Of a DNA stretch of 42,344 nucleotides, positions 18,594 through 34,355 are shown piece after piece. The stretch is from Planctomycetota bacterium. GTDB lineage: Bacteria; Planctomycetota; JAFGQW01. The stretch spans positions 1 to 42,344 of the forward strand of contig JAFGQW010000161.1 in the NCBI GenBank assembly GCA_016935485.1, in the 5' to 3' direction. A program made the position numbers and the translations under genes. Below the pieces are notes generated by a model that did no database searches, had not been told where the DNA came from, and saw nothing but the letters and a program-made list of their open reading frames with translations. How positions within the stretch are numbered: the stretch's first letter is position 1; every line of letters begins with the position of its first letter.

Positions 18594-19178
18594 GTGTCGA
18601 TGGACCCGCGTGAAGCGGATCTCGTGGTGCGGTTTCAGAAGGGAGACGACGAAGCCGCCGCTGTCCTCGTGAAGCGTTACGCGAAATTGACTGCCGGACT
18701 CATCTACTCGCACATCGGGCGCGTCCAGGACGCGGACGACCTCCTCCAGGACGTTTTTCTCGAAGCGCAGAAGTCGATCGGGCACATTCGTAACCCCGAC
18801 CGATTCTCGAGCTGGCTCTACAAGATCACGCGCCGCGTCTGCAATCGGTGGTTGCGCGACCACAGACGGGCGCCGGTGGGTCTGGAAGAACCCGAGGAAA
18901 TCGCAGGTCCGGCGGCGGAGTCGGCGGATTCAGCGGGCCAGGGCGTGCGGATCCGACACGCGGTCGATGCGATGCCGAAGTCGCTCCGCGAGGTGATCTA
19001 CATGCGTTACTTCGAGAGTCTCTCCTACGAGCGTATGGGAGAAGTGCTCGGCATTTCCGCATCCGCCGTCAACGCCCGACTCCTCAAGGCGCGGAGGCTT
19101 CTGCGCAAGCGATGGTCCTCGGGCATCGATTCGGAACCGGGAGCCCACGGCTTGAGGAACAGAGGCGCGGCATGCTGA
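18594..19178 (+). CDS. ECF-type RNA polymerase sigma factor
   Basis: GTG start; LVVRFQKGDDEAAAVLVKRYAKL...DADDLLQDVFLEAQKSIGHIRNPDRFSSWLYKITRRVCNRWLRDHRR; region 4 AMPKSLREVIYMRYFESLSYERMGEVLGISASAVNARLLKARRLLRKRW. Confidence 0.92.
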   Translation: MSMDPREADLVVRFQKGDDEAAAVLVKRYAKLTAGLIYSHIGRVQDADDLLQDVFLEAQKSIGHIRNPDRFSSWLYKITRRVCNRWLRDHRRAPVGLEEPEEIAGPAAESADSAGQGVRIRHAVDAMPKSLREVIYMRYFESLSYERMGEVLGISASAVNARLLKARRLLRKRWSSGIDSEPGAHGLRNRGAAC

Positions 19179-20536
19179 CCCGGGAAGATGACGCTCTGCT
19201 CCAGCGCTACGTGGACGGTGAGCTCGACGCAGCCGCGACGCTGAAGGTCGAGGACCGCCTGCGCCGCTCGCCGGCCGCGCGCGCCCATCTCGCGGAGCTC
19301 CAGGTCCTCGACGCACGCCTCAGGCGCGCTCTGGGTCAACTGCCGGCCCCGGGGGCCGGCATCGAGGAGCGCATCGTCGCCCGCATGAAGCGCGCGCCCG
19401 CTGCTCCTCCCCCGTTCCGGGACCTCGAGCGCTACCGCCGGGCGACGCTGGGGCTGCGGATCGCGGCCGCGCTGCTGTTCGCTGCGATCGCGATCCAGAT
19501 CGCGTTCCTGCTGCGGTCGCGCCCCGAGCCCCGCGAGGATCCGGGCCGGATCGCACGCCTCCGCGAGACCGTCGACCGGCTCGAGCGGGAAAACCAGCTC
19601 CTCCGGGCGCAGCCCGGCCAGGACCGGCGTTCGCCCGGCACGCTGCGTGCCATCGACCCCAGGCCGAGCGCGGTGGCGGAGGCGCCCGAGCCGGGGCCCG
19701 CCGCCACGCCGGAACTCCCGCGCGCCGACAAAGACGCGACGTTCCGCTCGGTTCGCGCGCTCCTCGATGAGTTCCGGCGAACGGGCCGGTGGGACCGGAG
19801 TCTGCAGGCAGCGATCCTCGCCGAGCTGGATCGCCTGGACGATCTCGGCGAGGAGGATTTCCGCCAGTTCTGCCATCTCTACGCGCAGCAGGATCCCCAC
19901 ACCATGGGTCAGCTCTTCGTGGCCGAGATCCTCAGCCGGTACTTCACGCACGAGCTGGAAGGCCGCGCGTTCATCTACGCGCAGGCCGAGCAGCATCTGG
20001 AAGCCCTGAAGTCCAACCCCGAACCGTGGATGGGCGACCGCGTCTTGCGCCGCGCGTGGACGGAAGGACTGATGCACCGGTGGGATACGCGCAGCGTGGA
20101 CCTGCTGTATGAGCTGGGGCGGTACGAGCGGGACTGGGTCAACCGCAAGAACATCTACGGCGGGCTCGCCAATATCGGCACCGCCGACGCCGCGCTCCGT
20201 CTGGCGCAGCTGGCGGCCGCCGAGACCAATCCGATCCTGAAGCAGGACGCGCTCACGCATCTCTACGATATCATCTACAGCGATCCCTCGCTCCGCAGCG
20301 CCCTGGACGGCTCGGTCTTCGATCTGCTGCGAGGGGTCGTCCTGGGCGATGTCGGTGCGAACGGGGCGAACTTCGACTCCATGCTCTGGGCCCTGCAGAT
20401 CCTCGCCCATCTGGGCTATCCGATCGAGGAGCTACGGCGCGAGTGGGAGCGAAACAACGCCCAGCAGCCGGGCAGCGATCCCCGCGCCACGAATCCGCGG
20501 GGCGTGGCGCTCGACCAGCCGAAGTCGCCGAAGTAG
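19172..20536 (+). CDS. Putative transmembrane anti-sigma factor with helical (HEAT/TPR-like) C-terminal domain
   Basis: MLTREDDALLQRYVDGELDAAATLKVEDRLRRSPAARAHLAELQVLDARLRRAL (anti-sigma N-terminal pattern), TM LRIAAALLFAAIAIQIAFLL, coiled coil, then helical repeats; start overlaps the sigma stop (ATGCTGA). Confidence 0.78.
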   Translation: MLTREDDALLQRYVDGELDAAATLKVEDRLRRSPAARAHLAELQVLDARLRRALGQLPAPGAGIEERIVARMKRAPAAPPPFRDLERYRRATLGLRIAAALLFAAIAIQIAFLLRSRPEPREDPGRIARLRETVDRLERENQLLRAQPGQDRRSPGTLRAIDPRPSAVAEAPEPGPAATPELPRADKDATFRSVRALLDEFRRTGRWDRSLQAAILAELDRLDDLGEEDFRQFCHLYAQQDPHTMGQLFVAEILSRYFTHELEGRAFIYAQAEQHLEALKSNPEPWMGDRVLRRAWTEGLMHRWDTRSVDLLYELGRYERDWVNRKNIYGGLANIGTADAALRLAQLAAAETNPILKQDALTHLYDIIYSDPSLRSALDGSVFDLLRGVVLGDVGANGANFDSMLWALQILAHLGYPIEELRREWERNNAQQPGSDPRATNPRGVALDQPKSPK

Positions 20537-20694
20537 TCGTCCCTGCCCCGTCCGCTCCCGCCTGTGCAGCTCCGCTTCCTTGGCCTGACGTCTCTCGCTC
20601 GCAAAGAGCGCGGCGCGGCGCCACCGGCGTCGGAACCGCACGCCCGCGAGGACGCGGTCCGGCTGCCGGGGCGCGCCCTGCTGTCCGCGGGCCC

Positions 20695-23793
<3,099 letters not shown>

Positions 23794-23799
23794 GGCACC

Positions 23800-25281
23800 C
23801 TACTCGACGCGGCCGTGCAGGAACCAGCGGCGCCGCACGCGGTCGTAGAAGACCCAGAGCAGATCGCCGCGCCGGGTCTCGGCGAAGTGGTACTCGCGGT
23901 GCACGCGCCGCGCCCACCAGCCGCCGGAGACGAGATACGGCCCGTGGATCCGCACCACCGGCCCTTCCGCCAGCCCGCGGAGCATCCAGCCGTCCGGCTC
24001 GTGCCGCGCCCGCGCCGGCAGTGGCACCGGCCGCGCGAGCAACCGCCGCACCAGCACGCCGTCGCGCACCGCGCGCGGCCGTGCCTCCCCGAGCCGCGCC
24101 AGCGACTCCCAGGCGAACTGCGCTTCCGGAAGGTGCGCCTCCTCGAGCCGTGCCCGCACCACGGTGTCGTTTCCGAACCGGGCCTGGATCCGCGCCAGCG
24201 CGCGCTCGGCCGCCTGGCGCTGGCGCCGCACCTCCTCGACGAAGAGCTCGAGCTGCTCCGGAGTGGCCGCCTGTCCTTCGCCCTCCACCGCGACCTCGAC
24301 GACTCCGTCCTCCAGCCGGACCGACTCGAGCCGGAGCCGCACCAGCTCGCGCCACTGGCCGGCGTCGAGCGTCGGCGCCGCCGGCCGGACGACCTCCTCG
24401 CGGAGATCGCCGCGCGCGTGGCGAAGCACCATGCGGAGCTCGCCCAGCGCGAGGCCGCGGGCGGCGAGATCCTTGCGGAGGAGCGCGAGTAGATGGTCCA
24501 CCAGCACCTCGAGCCGGAGCGCATCCCGCTCGGCGTAGTCGAGATGCACCGCATGGCGAAGCGGCGGCGCGGGCCTTTCCGGCACGAACGGCGCCTCCTC
24601 GCCCCGCGCCTCCCGGTGCAGCCGGGCCGCGGATGTCCCGAAACGCCGCGCGATTCCCTCGGGCGGCAGATCCGCGAAGTCGCCCACGGTCCGGACGGCA
24701 AGCTTCTCCAGATCATCCCGCACCCGGGGATCGAGACCTACCCGATCGAGGGGCACGCGGCGAGCCGCCGCGCGTTCGACCTCGGCGGTCGGGAACACGA
24801 CGATGCCCCGGCTCGCCCGGGCCACGGCCGCGGTGGCGAACTTGCCGAAGCCCACCACCACGACGGCCTCGAAGCGCCAGCGCTCGAGCGCCGCGTGAAG
24901 CCCGCACGCCCACCGCGCCAGCGAGCCGAACAGCCGCTCGAGTCCGGTGGCGTTCAGCCAGTAGAGACCCGGCTCCGCGCCGGCCGCCTCCACGTCGGGC
25001 GAGAACCGCTGGAGCTGGCGGATCAGGGCCCGGCTGGTGCGCTCGATCGCCGCCGCCGGCACCACGCCCGCGCGCAGGTCCCCCGCCAGAGAGAGCGCGG
25101 CGGCGTACCGCATGCCGGTGCGGATGCGCCGCCGGCGGGCGCTCTCGTTCGTCCAGAGGACGCGCGCCTGCGGCCGGTCGCTCTCGACCACCACCACGGG
25201 ACCGTCGCGCCATTCCGGATGGCGGCGCAGGAGCAGCTGGAGCGGGAAGGCGGGCAGATCAACACAGGCCATCCGGTCCAT
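23800..25281 (-). CDS. imuB: ImuB, Y-family DNA polymerase-like protein
   Basis: MDRMACVDLPAFPLQLLLRRHPEWRDGPVVVVESDRPQARVLWTNESARRRRIRTGMRYAAALSL...; operon position between imuA and dnaE2; lacks the SxDE catalytic motif as expected for ImuB. Confidence 0.92.
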   Translation of the reverse strand: MDRMACVDLPAFPLQLLLRRHPEWRDGPVVVVESDRPQARVLWTNESARRRRIRTGMRYAAALSLAGDLRAGVVPAAAIERTSRALIRQLQRFSPDVEAAGAEPGLYWLNATGLERLFGSLARWACGLHAALERWRFEAVVVVGFGKFATAAVARASRGIVVFPTAEVERAAARRVPLDRVGLDPRVRDDLEKLAVRTVGDFADLPPEGIARRFGTSAARLHREARGEEAPFVPERPAPPLRHAVHLDYAERDALRLEVLVDHLLALLRKDLAARGLALGELRMVLRHARGDLREEVVRPAAPTLDAGQWRELVRLRLESVRLEDGVVEVAVEGEGQAATPEQLELFVEEVRRQRQAAERALARIQARFGNDTVVRARLEEAHLPEAQFAWESLARLGEARPRAVRDGVLVRRLLARPVPLPARARHEPDGWMLRGLAEGPVVRIHGPYLVSGGWWARRVHREYHFAETRRGDLLWVFYDRVRRRWFLHGRVE

Positions 25282-25915
25282 GGCCCACCTCCCGGTGCCG
25301 CCAGCCGAAGGACCGCCGCTTGTCCTTGAGCACGCCGGCCACAAGCTCGAAGCGCCCCTCTTCCGCGCCGGTGCGAACGGCCTCGGCCCGGAGGGAGACG
25401 AGCGAGCCCAGCGACGGCGCGGCGCGCTCCTTGGCCGTCAGACAGAGCAGGGCGGCATGGTGCTTCTTCGCCAGACCGGCCAGGCGGGTCTGCGCCGAGA
25501 TGGCGAGGTGCGCATTCGCGCCGAGATCCAGCACCACCAGACCGAAACCGCCGGAGCGCAGCAGCACATCTGCGACCAGGGCCATCCCGCCGGGCTGCCG
25601 CAGGCGCACCACCGCCAGCGCCGCGAGGTCGACGCCGGCCGCGGCCGCGTCGGGCGGGAAGAACGAGCTCGTGCACTCCGTGACCCAGACCACGGGTTCG
25701 CCGCGCTGCTGGGCCTCGCGCACCAGGCCAAACGCCAGCGTGAGCACGGCGGTGCACGGCCCGCCGGAGAGCTCCGCCAGGCGGCCGAGCAGGGCGTCGA
25801 GCCGCCAGCCCTCCGGGGCCGCCACAAGGCTCAAGCCCCGGCGTACCCCGCGCCGCGCCAGGGCCTCGCTCCCGAGCGTCAACGGCAGAGCGGTGATCGG
25901 GGCCGTCCTGCTCAT
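25259..25915 (-). CDS. imuA: ImuA (RecA-like accessory protein)
   Basis: ECTSSFFPPDAAAAGVDLAALAVVRLRQPGGMALVADVLLRSGGFGLVVLDLG matches the ImuA pattern; overlaps imuB by 23 bp. Confidence 0.82.
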   Translation of the reverse strand: MSRTAPITALPLTLGSEALARRGVRRGLSLVAAPEGWRLDALLGRLAELSGGPCTAVLTLAFGLVREAQQRGEPVVWVTECTSSFFPPDAAAAGVDLAALAVVRLRQPGGMALVADVLLRSGGFGLVVLDLGANAHLAISAQTRLAGLAKKHHAALLCLTAKERAAPSLGSLVSLRAEAVRTGAEEGRFELVAGVLKDKRRSFGWRHREVGHGPDGLC

Positions 25916-25918
25916 GGC

Positions 25919-26539
25919 TCACGCTCGATCCAGGTAGCGTCTCAGCTCGATGACCTTGCCCAGGATCTGCACCTCTTCCCGGGCCGGCACGATGGCTGCG
26001 AAATCGGGGTTCTCGGGGTGGAGCTCGAGGCGGCGACGGTGGATCCGGAGTCGCTTCACGGTGGCCTCCTCGCCCACCAGCGCGACCACGATGTCGCCCG
26101 AGTCCGCCGTGGGCTGACGGCGCACGACCACGATGTCGCCCGGCAGGATGCCGGCATCCCGCATGCTTTCCCCCCGGACCCTGAGGCCGAAGAGCTCGTC
26201 GACACCGCTGCCGCGGGGCTCGACCGCCACATAGCCCTCGAGGTCCTCGACGGCCGTGGAGAGAGCGCCCGCCTGGATGCGGCCCAGGATCGGCACGAGC
26301 ACGGGCGGGGCCCCGGCGCCCGCCGCCGCGGGCAGCCGGTAACCGCGCGCTCTTCCCCCTTCCTTCGCGAGCTGTCCTGCGGATACGAGCGCTTCCAGGT
26401 GCTCGCGGGCGGTCTGCACGGCCCGGAACCGGAATGCCGCCTGCACCTCCCGCACCGTGGGCGGGCGGCCGGCCAGCAGCCGCTCCTGCACGAACCGGAG
26501 GATCTTCTGTCGGGTCTCGCCGGGCGGAGTACATCCCAT
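25919..26539 (-). CDS. lexA: LexA repressor
   Basis: N-terminal wHTH RQKILRFVQERLLAGRPPTVREVQAAFRFRAVQTAREHLEAL; cleavage-type AG in GRIQAGAL; catalytic Ser in GESMRDAGILPGDIVVVRR and Lys in VVALVGEEATVKRL. Confidence 0.95.
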   Translation of the reverse strand: MGCTPPGETRQKILRFVQERLLAGRPPTVREVQAAFRFRAVQTAREHLEALVSAGQLAKEGGRARGYRLPAAAGAGAPPVLVPILGRIQAGALSTAVEDLEGYVAVEPRGSGVDELFGLRVRGESMRDAGILPGDIVVVRRQPTADSGDIVVALVGEEATVKRLRIHRRRLELHPENPDFAAIVPAREEVQILGKVIELRRYLDRA

Positions 26540-26607
26540 GTCCGGTCTCCTTCCTGCACCGGGGCCGCGCGGTCTGCGAGTCCGCAGGGTTGCGCGCCGG
26601 AAGAATA

Positions 26608-26623
26608 CCAGACATCTGTCTGG
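26608..26623. promoter_or_regulatory. Candidate LexA operator CCAGACATCTGTCTGG
   Basis: Perfect 7+2+7 inverted repeat 69-84 bp upstream of lexA, in the divergent lexA / metzincin intergenic region. Confidence 0.6.
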
Positions 26624-26843
26624 CTCACAAGAAAAAACTCTCCGGCAAAACGCGGCGGCCTCCCGTCCCCCCCGTTGAAGGCTTCAAGCCGTTCCACGGC
26701 GATTTCCGAAGGACAGTCCGGAATCGCGAGCTCCCGGAGCGGTTCCTCCGCGCCGCGTGCTGCAAGAGCAGTAGACGTGCATTCGGGCGATGGGCGCCCG
26801 GACGGCGCATTCGCTGCGCGGTCCCGGGATAGAGGAGGTCGGC

Positions 26844-29378
26844 GTGCGCGTACTGGGCGGAAGGCTTTCGGTAGCGCTGCTCGCCGCGGCATGGCTTGCG
26901 GGGGCCGGCTGCAGCGGTGGGAGCAGCGGATCCACCCCGCCCGGATTCAGCCTCGCCCTGAGCCAGCACACGCTCCTCCTCGTGGCCGGCCGCTCGGGCG
27001 ACATCGACGTGCGCGTCGCTCCGACCGGCGGGTTTTCCGGCACCGTGACGCTCTCGGTCGTCGGCGCTCCCGCCGGCCTCGTTGTGACCCTCGCCCCGAC
27101 CTCGATCCCGGCGGCCAGCGGCACGAGCCGGCTCCGTGTGGAAGCGCCTCCCGCCACGACGCCGGGCGATTATCCGTTGACCGTGCACGCCGCGAGCGGC
27201 GACCTCACCCGGGAGGAGCCCCTGACGGTCACCGTGGTCCTGCTTCCGCCCCAGCGCTTCTCTCTCGCGCTCGATCTCGAGACCCTCGTCGCGCCGCCCG
27301 TTGCGACCGCGCGCACGACGATCGACGTCTCCCCGATCGGCGGCTTCGCGGACCCGGTCTCCCTCGTGACCGTGGGTGTGCCGGCCGGGATCACGGCGGT
27401 CTTCACCCCGGCCACGGTGCCCGGCGGCAGCGGCCGTGTAGAGCTTTCGCTGGCCGTCGGCGCGAGCGTCAGCCCCGGTGCTCACGGGATCACCGTGCGC
27501 GGCACGGGCGGCTCCTACACCGAGGACCTTCCGCTCGCGATCCTCGTGCCGCCGGCGGCCACCGCGGCCGGCCTCACATTGCAGGCGGCGCCGTACGTCT
27601 CGCTCGCGGCCGGCCGGACCACCGCCGTCGAGATCGGCATCCAGCGCGCCGTGGGCGTGGTCGGCGGCGTCGACCTGGCGCTGGTCGACCTGCCGCCCGG
27701 GATGGCGGGCACGTTCTCCGAATCGCCCTGCGTGACGGCAGGAAGCCTGCTGACGTTGCAGGCCGCCGCACAGCTCGCCCCCGGCGTGTACCCGCTCGGC
27801 GTGCGCGGCACCACGGGCGCGAGCTCCGGTTCCGTGGGACTGCTCGTCGAGGTCGGGCCGGCGACGCAGCCGGCCGACGTCTGGATCAGCCGGGTGGAGT
27901 TCGCCCAGACCGTCCTCGGCGGCCAGCCGCGGCTCGTCCCCGGGAAGGCCGCACTCGTTCGCGCCCACGTGCTCGCCGATGCGCCGTCGGTTGGCAGTCC
28001 GCGCGTGCTGGTCACGGCGTTTCAGGGGGCGTCGACGCTCGGCACGCTGGTGCTCACCGGACCGACCACGCTGCCGACGCGCGAGGAGGTGAGCACGCTC
28101 GCGCTCGGCTTCACCGCCAGCCTCCCGCCCGCCTGGGTGGCCGCCGGGCTCGAGCTCAAGCTCGAGGTCGACCCGGCCCGGAGCCTCGCGGAGCGCAACG
28201 AGCGCAACAACGCGGTCCGGATCGCGCCGGCCGTGGCCCGGCCCACGCGCCTCGAGCTCACGATCGTGCCGATCCTGCTCGACGGCCGCACCGGCACGGC
28301 GCCCGATCTCCACCCCACGCTCGACCGCCAGTGGCCGCTCGGGGAGGTGGCGGTCGGCGTCCGGCACGTCTACGCGGTCACGAGCGTGCCGAAGGTCTAC
28401 CCGAACGGCGACGGCTGGAGCAGCGTGCTCGCGGAGATCGCCGCTCTCCGGCAGGCCGACCACGCGATCGGCCACTACTACGGCGTGATCAAGACCGACT
28501 ACGGCTCCGGCGTGGCCGGGATGGCCTACGTCGGCTATCCGGTGGCCATCGGCATGGACACGAGCACCAGCGTGGCCTCGCACGAGCTGGGCCATACCTT
28601 CGGGCTGCGCCATGCGCCGTGCGGCAATGTGACGGGCGTGGACGCGAACTATCCGTACCCCGGCGGCCTGATCGGCTCCTGGGGGTACCATGCCGGCACC
28701 GGCCAGCTTCTCGCCCCGGCGAGCACCATGGATCTCATGAGCTACTGCACGCCGACGTGGATCTCCGACTACCACTACCGCAAGGCGCATGCCTTCCTGG
28801 AACCGGCCGCGATGGCTGCATCCCCCGCGGCGCCGCCTGAGCCCGCCCTGATCGTCAGCGGGACGATCGACGCGGACGGCAGGATGCGCCTCATGCCGCT
28901 CCTCAAGACGCATCGTTCCGTGCCGCCGCACACGCGCGGGGACCACTGGCTGGTGCTGGAGAACGCGGGCGCCGGCGGCGGCACTGCCGTTCCCTTCTTG
29001 CCGGTCTTCGTGGGCTGCGGGCCCGCGGCCGGCAAGGCCGGCTACTTCACCCTGGTCGTGCCGGACCGCGGACCTCTCGCGCGCCTCCGCGTGGAACGTC
29101 CCGGCCACGCCCCGCTCGACGTGCGGGCCGCGGGCGCGCCGGTGCCGGCGGCGGCACTGTCGCTCGTGGAACAGAGCGGCCAGCTCGTGGTGCGGTGGAG
29201 CGCGGTGGACTTTCCGCACGCCACGGTCGCGCACGTTGGCGCTCGCCGCACGACGCTCGGCCTGTTCCTTGCCGGCGGCGAGGCGGCGCTTCCGACGCGC
29301 GGCCTTCCCCGCGGCGGCCACTTCGAGGTCACGCTCTCGCGCGATCTTGCGGCCGAGCGCTTCCTCTACCGCCGCTAG
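26844..29378 (+). CDS. Secreted metzincin-type zinc metalloprotease lipoprotein with N-terminal Ig-like and CARDB-like domains
   Basis: AGGAGG RBS then GTG start; lipobox LAGAGC; repeats GFSGTVTLSVVGAPAGLVVTLAPTSIP; LVRAHVLAD...RNERNN; zinc site SHELGHTFGLRHAPCG (HExxHxxGxxH) and Met-turn STMDLMSYC. Confidence 0.85.
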   Translation: MRVLGGRLSVALLAAAWLAGAGCSGGSSGSTPPGFSLALSQHTLLLVAGRSGDIDVRVAPTGGFSGTVTLSVVGAPAGLVVTLAPTSIPAASGTSRLRVEAPPATTPGDYPLTVHAASGDLTREEPLTVTVVLLPPQRFSLALDLETLVAPPVATARTTIDVSPIGGFADPVSLVTVGVPAGITAVFTPATVPGGSGRVELSLAVGASVSPGAHGITVRGTGGSYTEDLPLAILVPPAATAAGLTLQAAPYVSLAAGRTTAVEIGIQRAVGVVGGVDLALVDLPPGMAGTFSESPCVTAGSLLTLQAAAQLAPGVYPLGVRGTTGASSGSVGLLVEVGPATQPADVWISRVEFAQTVLGGQPRLVPGKAALVRAHVLADAPSVGSPRVLVTAFQGASTLGTLVLTGPTTLPTREEVSTLALGFTASLPPAWVAAGLELKLEVDPARSLAERNERNNAVRIAPAVARPTRLELTIVPILLDGRTGTAPDLHPTLDRQWPLGEVAVGVRHVYAVTSVPKVYPNGDGWSSVLAEIAALRQADHAIGHYYGVIKTDYGSGVAGMAYVGYPVAIGMDTSTSVASHELGHTFGLRHAPCGNVTGVDANYPYPGGLIGSWGYHAGTGQLLAPASTMDLMSYCTPTWISDYHYRKAHAFLEPAAMAASPAAPPEPALIVSGTIDADGRMRLMPLLKTHRSVPPHTRGDHWLVLENAGAGGGTAVPFLPVFVGCGPAAGKAGYFTLVVPDRGPLARLRVERPGHAPLDVRAAGAPVPAAALSLVEQSGQLVVRWSAVDFPHATVAHVGARRTTLGLFLAGGEAALPTRGLPRGGHFEVTLSRDLAAERFLYRR

Positions 29379-29536
29379 CCGCCGGCGCGGCGGTCTCCAC
29401 GACCGCCGAGTCTGGACGCTTCCCGGGCGGTTTCGCCGCACGCACCGAGGCGCGCGATTCCGTGGAATCTCGGGGCCGGACGGGTTAGGACTTCTCGGTA
29501 TTGCGCGCCGGTGTCCCCGATCCCGAGCCGACCCCC

Positions 29537-29554
29537 CGGTTCGGATCCGAACCG
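29537..29554. promoter_or_regulatory. Perfect 18 bp palindrome CGGTTCGGATCCGAACCG upstream of nifJ
   Basis: Self-complementary sequence read directly, in the nifJ leader/promoter region. Confidence 0.6.
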
Positions 29555-29564
29555 CGCAGCGGGC

Positions 29565-29585
29565 GCCGCTTCCGTAGGAAGCGGC
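29565..29585 (+). promoter_or_regulatory. Stem-loop GCCGCTTCC-GTA-GGAAGCGGC just upstream of the nifJ RBS
   Basis: Perfect 9 bp stem, 3 nt loop; RBS aggagg at 29595-29600. Confidence 0.6.
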
Positions 29586-29606
29586 TATTCCGACAGGAGG
29601 AGTCCG

Positions 29607-33176
<3,570 letters not shown>

Positions 33177-33184
33177 GGAAGACC

Positions 33185-34180
33185 ATGGACCTGTCCACCA
33201 CCTATCTCGGTCTTGAGCTCCCCCACCCGTTCATGCCGGGCGCCTCGCCCCTGACGGAGGACCTCGACTCGGTGCGCCGGCTCGAGGATGCCGGAGCATC
33301 CGCCATCGTGCTGGGCTCGCTCTTCGAGGAGCAGCTCGTCGGGGAGGAGATGGCGACGCGGCGCGCTCTCGACGCCTCGGCCGAGTTGAACGCGGAAGCC
33401 ACGTCCTACTTTCCGGATCCCGACGACTTCCGTCTCGGCCCGGACGACTACCTGGACCACCTGCAGCGCGTCAAGGAAGCCGTGGGCGTGCCGGTGATCG
33501 CGTCGCTCAACGGCACCACCACCGGCGGGTGGCTGCGCTACGCGGACCTCATGCAGGAGGCCGGCGCGGACGCGCTGGAGCTCAACCTCTATGCGCTCGC
33601 CACCGACCCCTCCGTGACCAGTGCCGCGCTCGAGGACAGCACGCTCGCGCTGGTGCGCTCGCTCAAGGGCCGGCTGAAGATCCCGCTCGCGGTGAAGCTC
33701 TCCCCTTTCTACACCTCGCTCGCGTCCTTCGCGCAGCGCCTCGACCAGATCGGAGTCGAGGGCGTGGTGATCTTCAACCGCTTCTACCAGCCCGACATCG
33801 ACATCGAGGCGCTGGAGGTCGCGCGGACCCTCGAGCTCTCCCGGTCCTCCGAGCTCCGGCTCCGGCTCCGCTGGGCCGCCATCCTCTCGAGCCAGGTCCG
33901 GGCCTCGATCGCGATCACCGGGGGGGTGCACACAGCCGAGGACGCGCTCAAGGCGGTGATGGCCGGTGCGAGCGCCGTGCAGATGGTCTCCGCACTGCTC
34001 GACAACGGACCCAAGCATCTCGAGCGCGTTCGCGCCGGCGTGGAGACGTGGCTGGTGGAGCACGAGTACGAGTCGCTCCGGCAGGCGCTGGGCAGCATGA
34101 ACCACAGCCGCTCGCCCGACCCGGCCGCCTTCGAGCGCGCCAACTACATGCACATCCTGGCCGGGTGGCGCCCGGACTGA
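33185..34180 (+). CDS. Dihydroorotate dehydrogenase-like protein
   Basis: MDLSTTYLGLELPHPFMPGASPLTEDLDSVRRLEDAGASAIVLGSLFEEQ...PVIASLNGTTTGGW...LAVKLSPFYTSLASFAQRLDQIGVEGVVIFNRFYQPDIDIE...GGVHTAEDALKAVMAGASAVQM; directly downstream of nifJ. Confidence 0.9.
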   Translation: MDLSTTYLGLELPHPFMPGASPLTEDLDSVRRLEDAGASAIVLGSLFEEQLVGEEMATRRALDASAELNAEATSYFPDPDDFRLGPDDYLDHLQRVKEAVGVPVIASLNGTTTGGWLRYADLMQEAGADALELNLYALATDPSVTSAALEDSTLALVRSLKGRLKIPLAVKLSPFYTSLASFAQRLDQIGVEGVVIFNRFYQPDIDIEALEVARTLELSRSSELRLRLRWAAILSSQVRASIAITGGVHTAEDALKAVMAGASAVQMVSALLDNGPKHLERVRAGVETWLVEHEYESLRQALGSMNHSRSPDPAAFERANYMHILAGWRPD

Positions 34181-34230
34181 GCCCGACTCCGGGGAACGGC
34201 CGCGGCCCGTTGCGCGGCACGGACTTGGGA

Positions 34231-34251
34231 CCGCCTCCGCTCTGGAGGCGG
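34231..34251 (+). terminator. GC-rich stem-loop CCGCCTCC-GCTCT-GGAGGCGG
   Basis: 8 bp perfect stem 50 bp downstream of the DHOD-like stop; no T-tract, so the terminator role is tentative. Confidence 0.4.
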
Positions 34252-34355
34252 CGCGCGCGCTCAATCCGTGCACCGATCCTGTCGATACTTCCCAGTGGGC
34301 ACCGGATGCCCGGGCGCCGCGTGGGGCGCCGGCGAGGAAGCAGCGGGGCAGTGCC

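Noticed and set aside
29395-29480. GCTTCCCGGGCGGTTTCGCCGC in the metzincin-nifJ gap as a degenerate repeat copy
   Set aside because: Short similarity to one arm only, no internal hairpin or second terminus.
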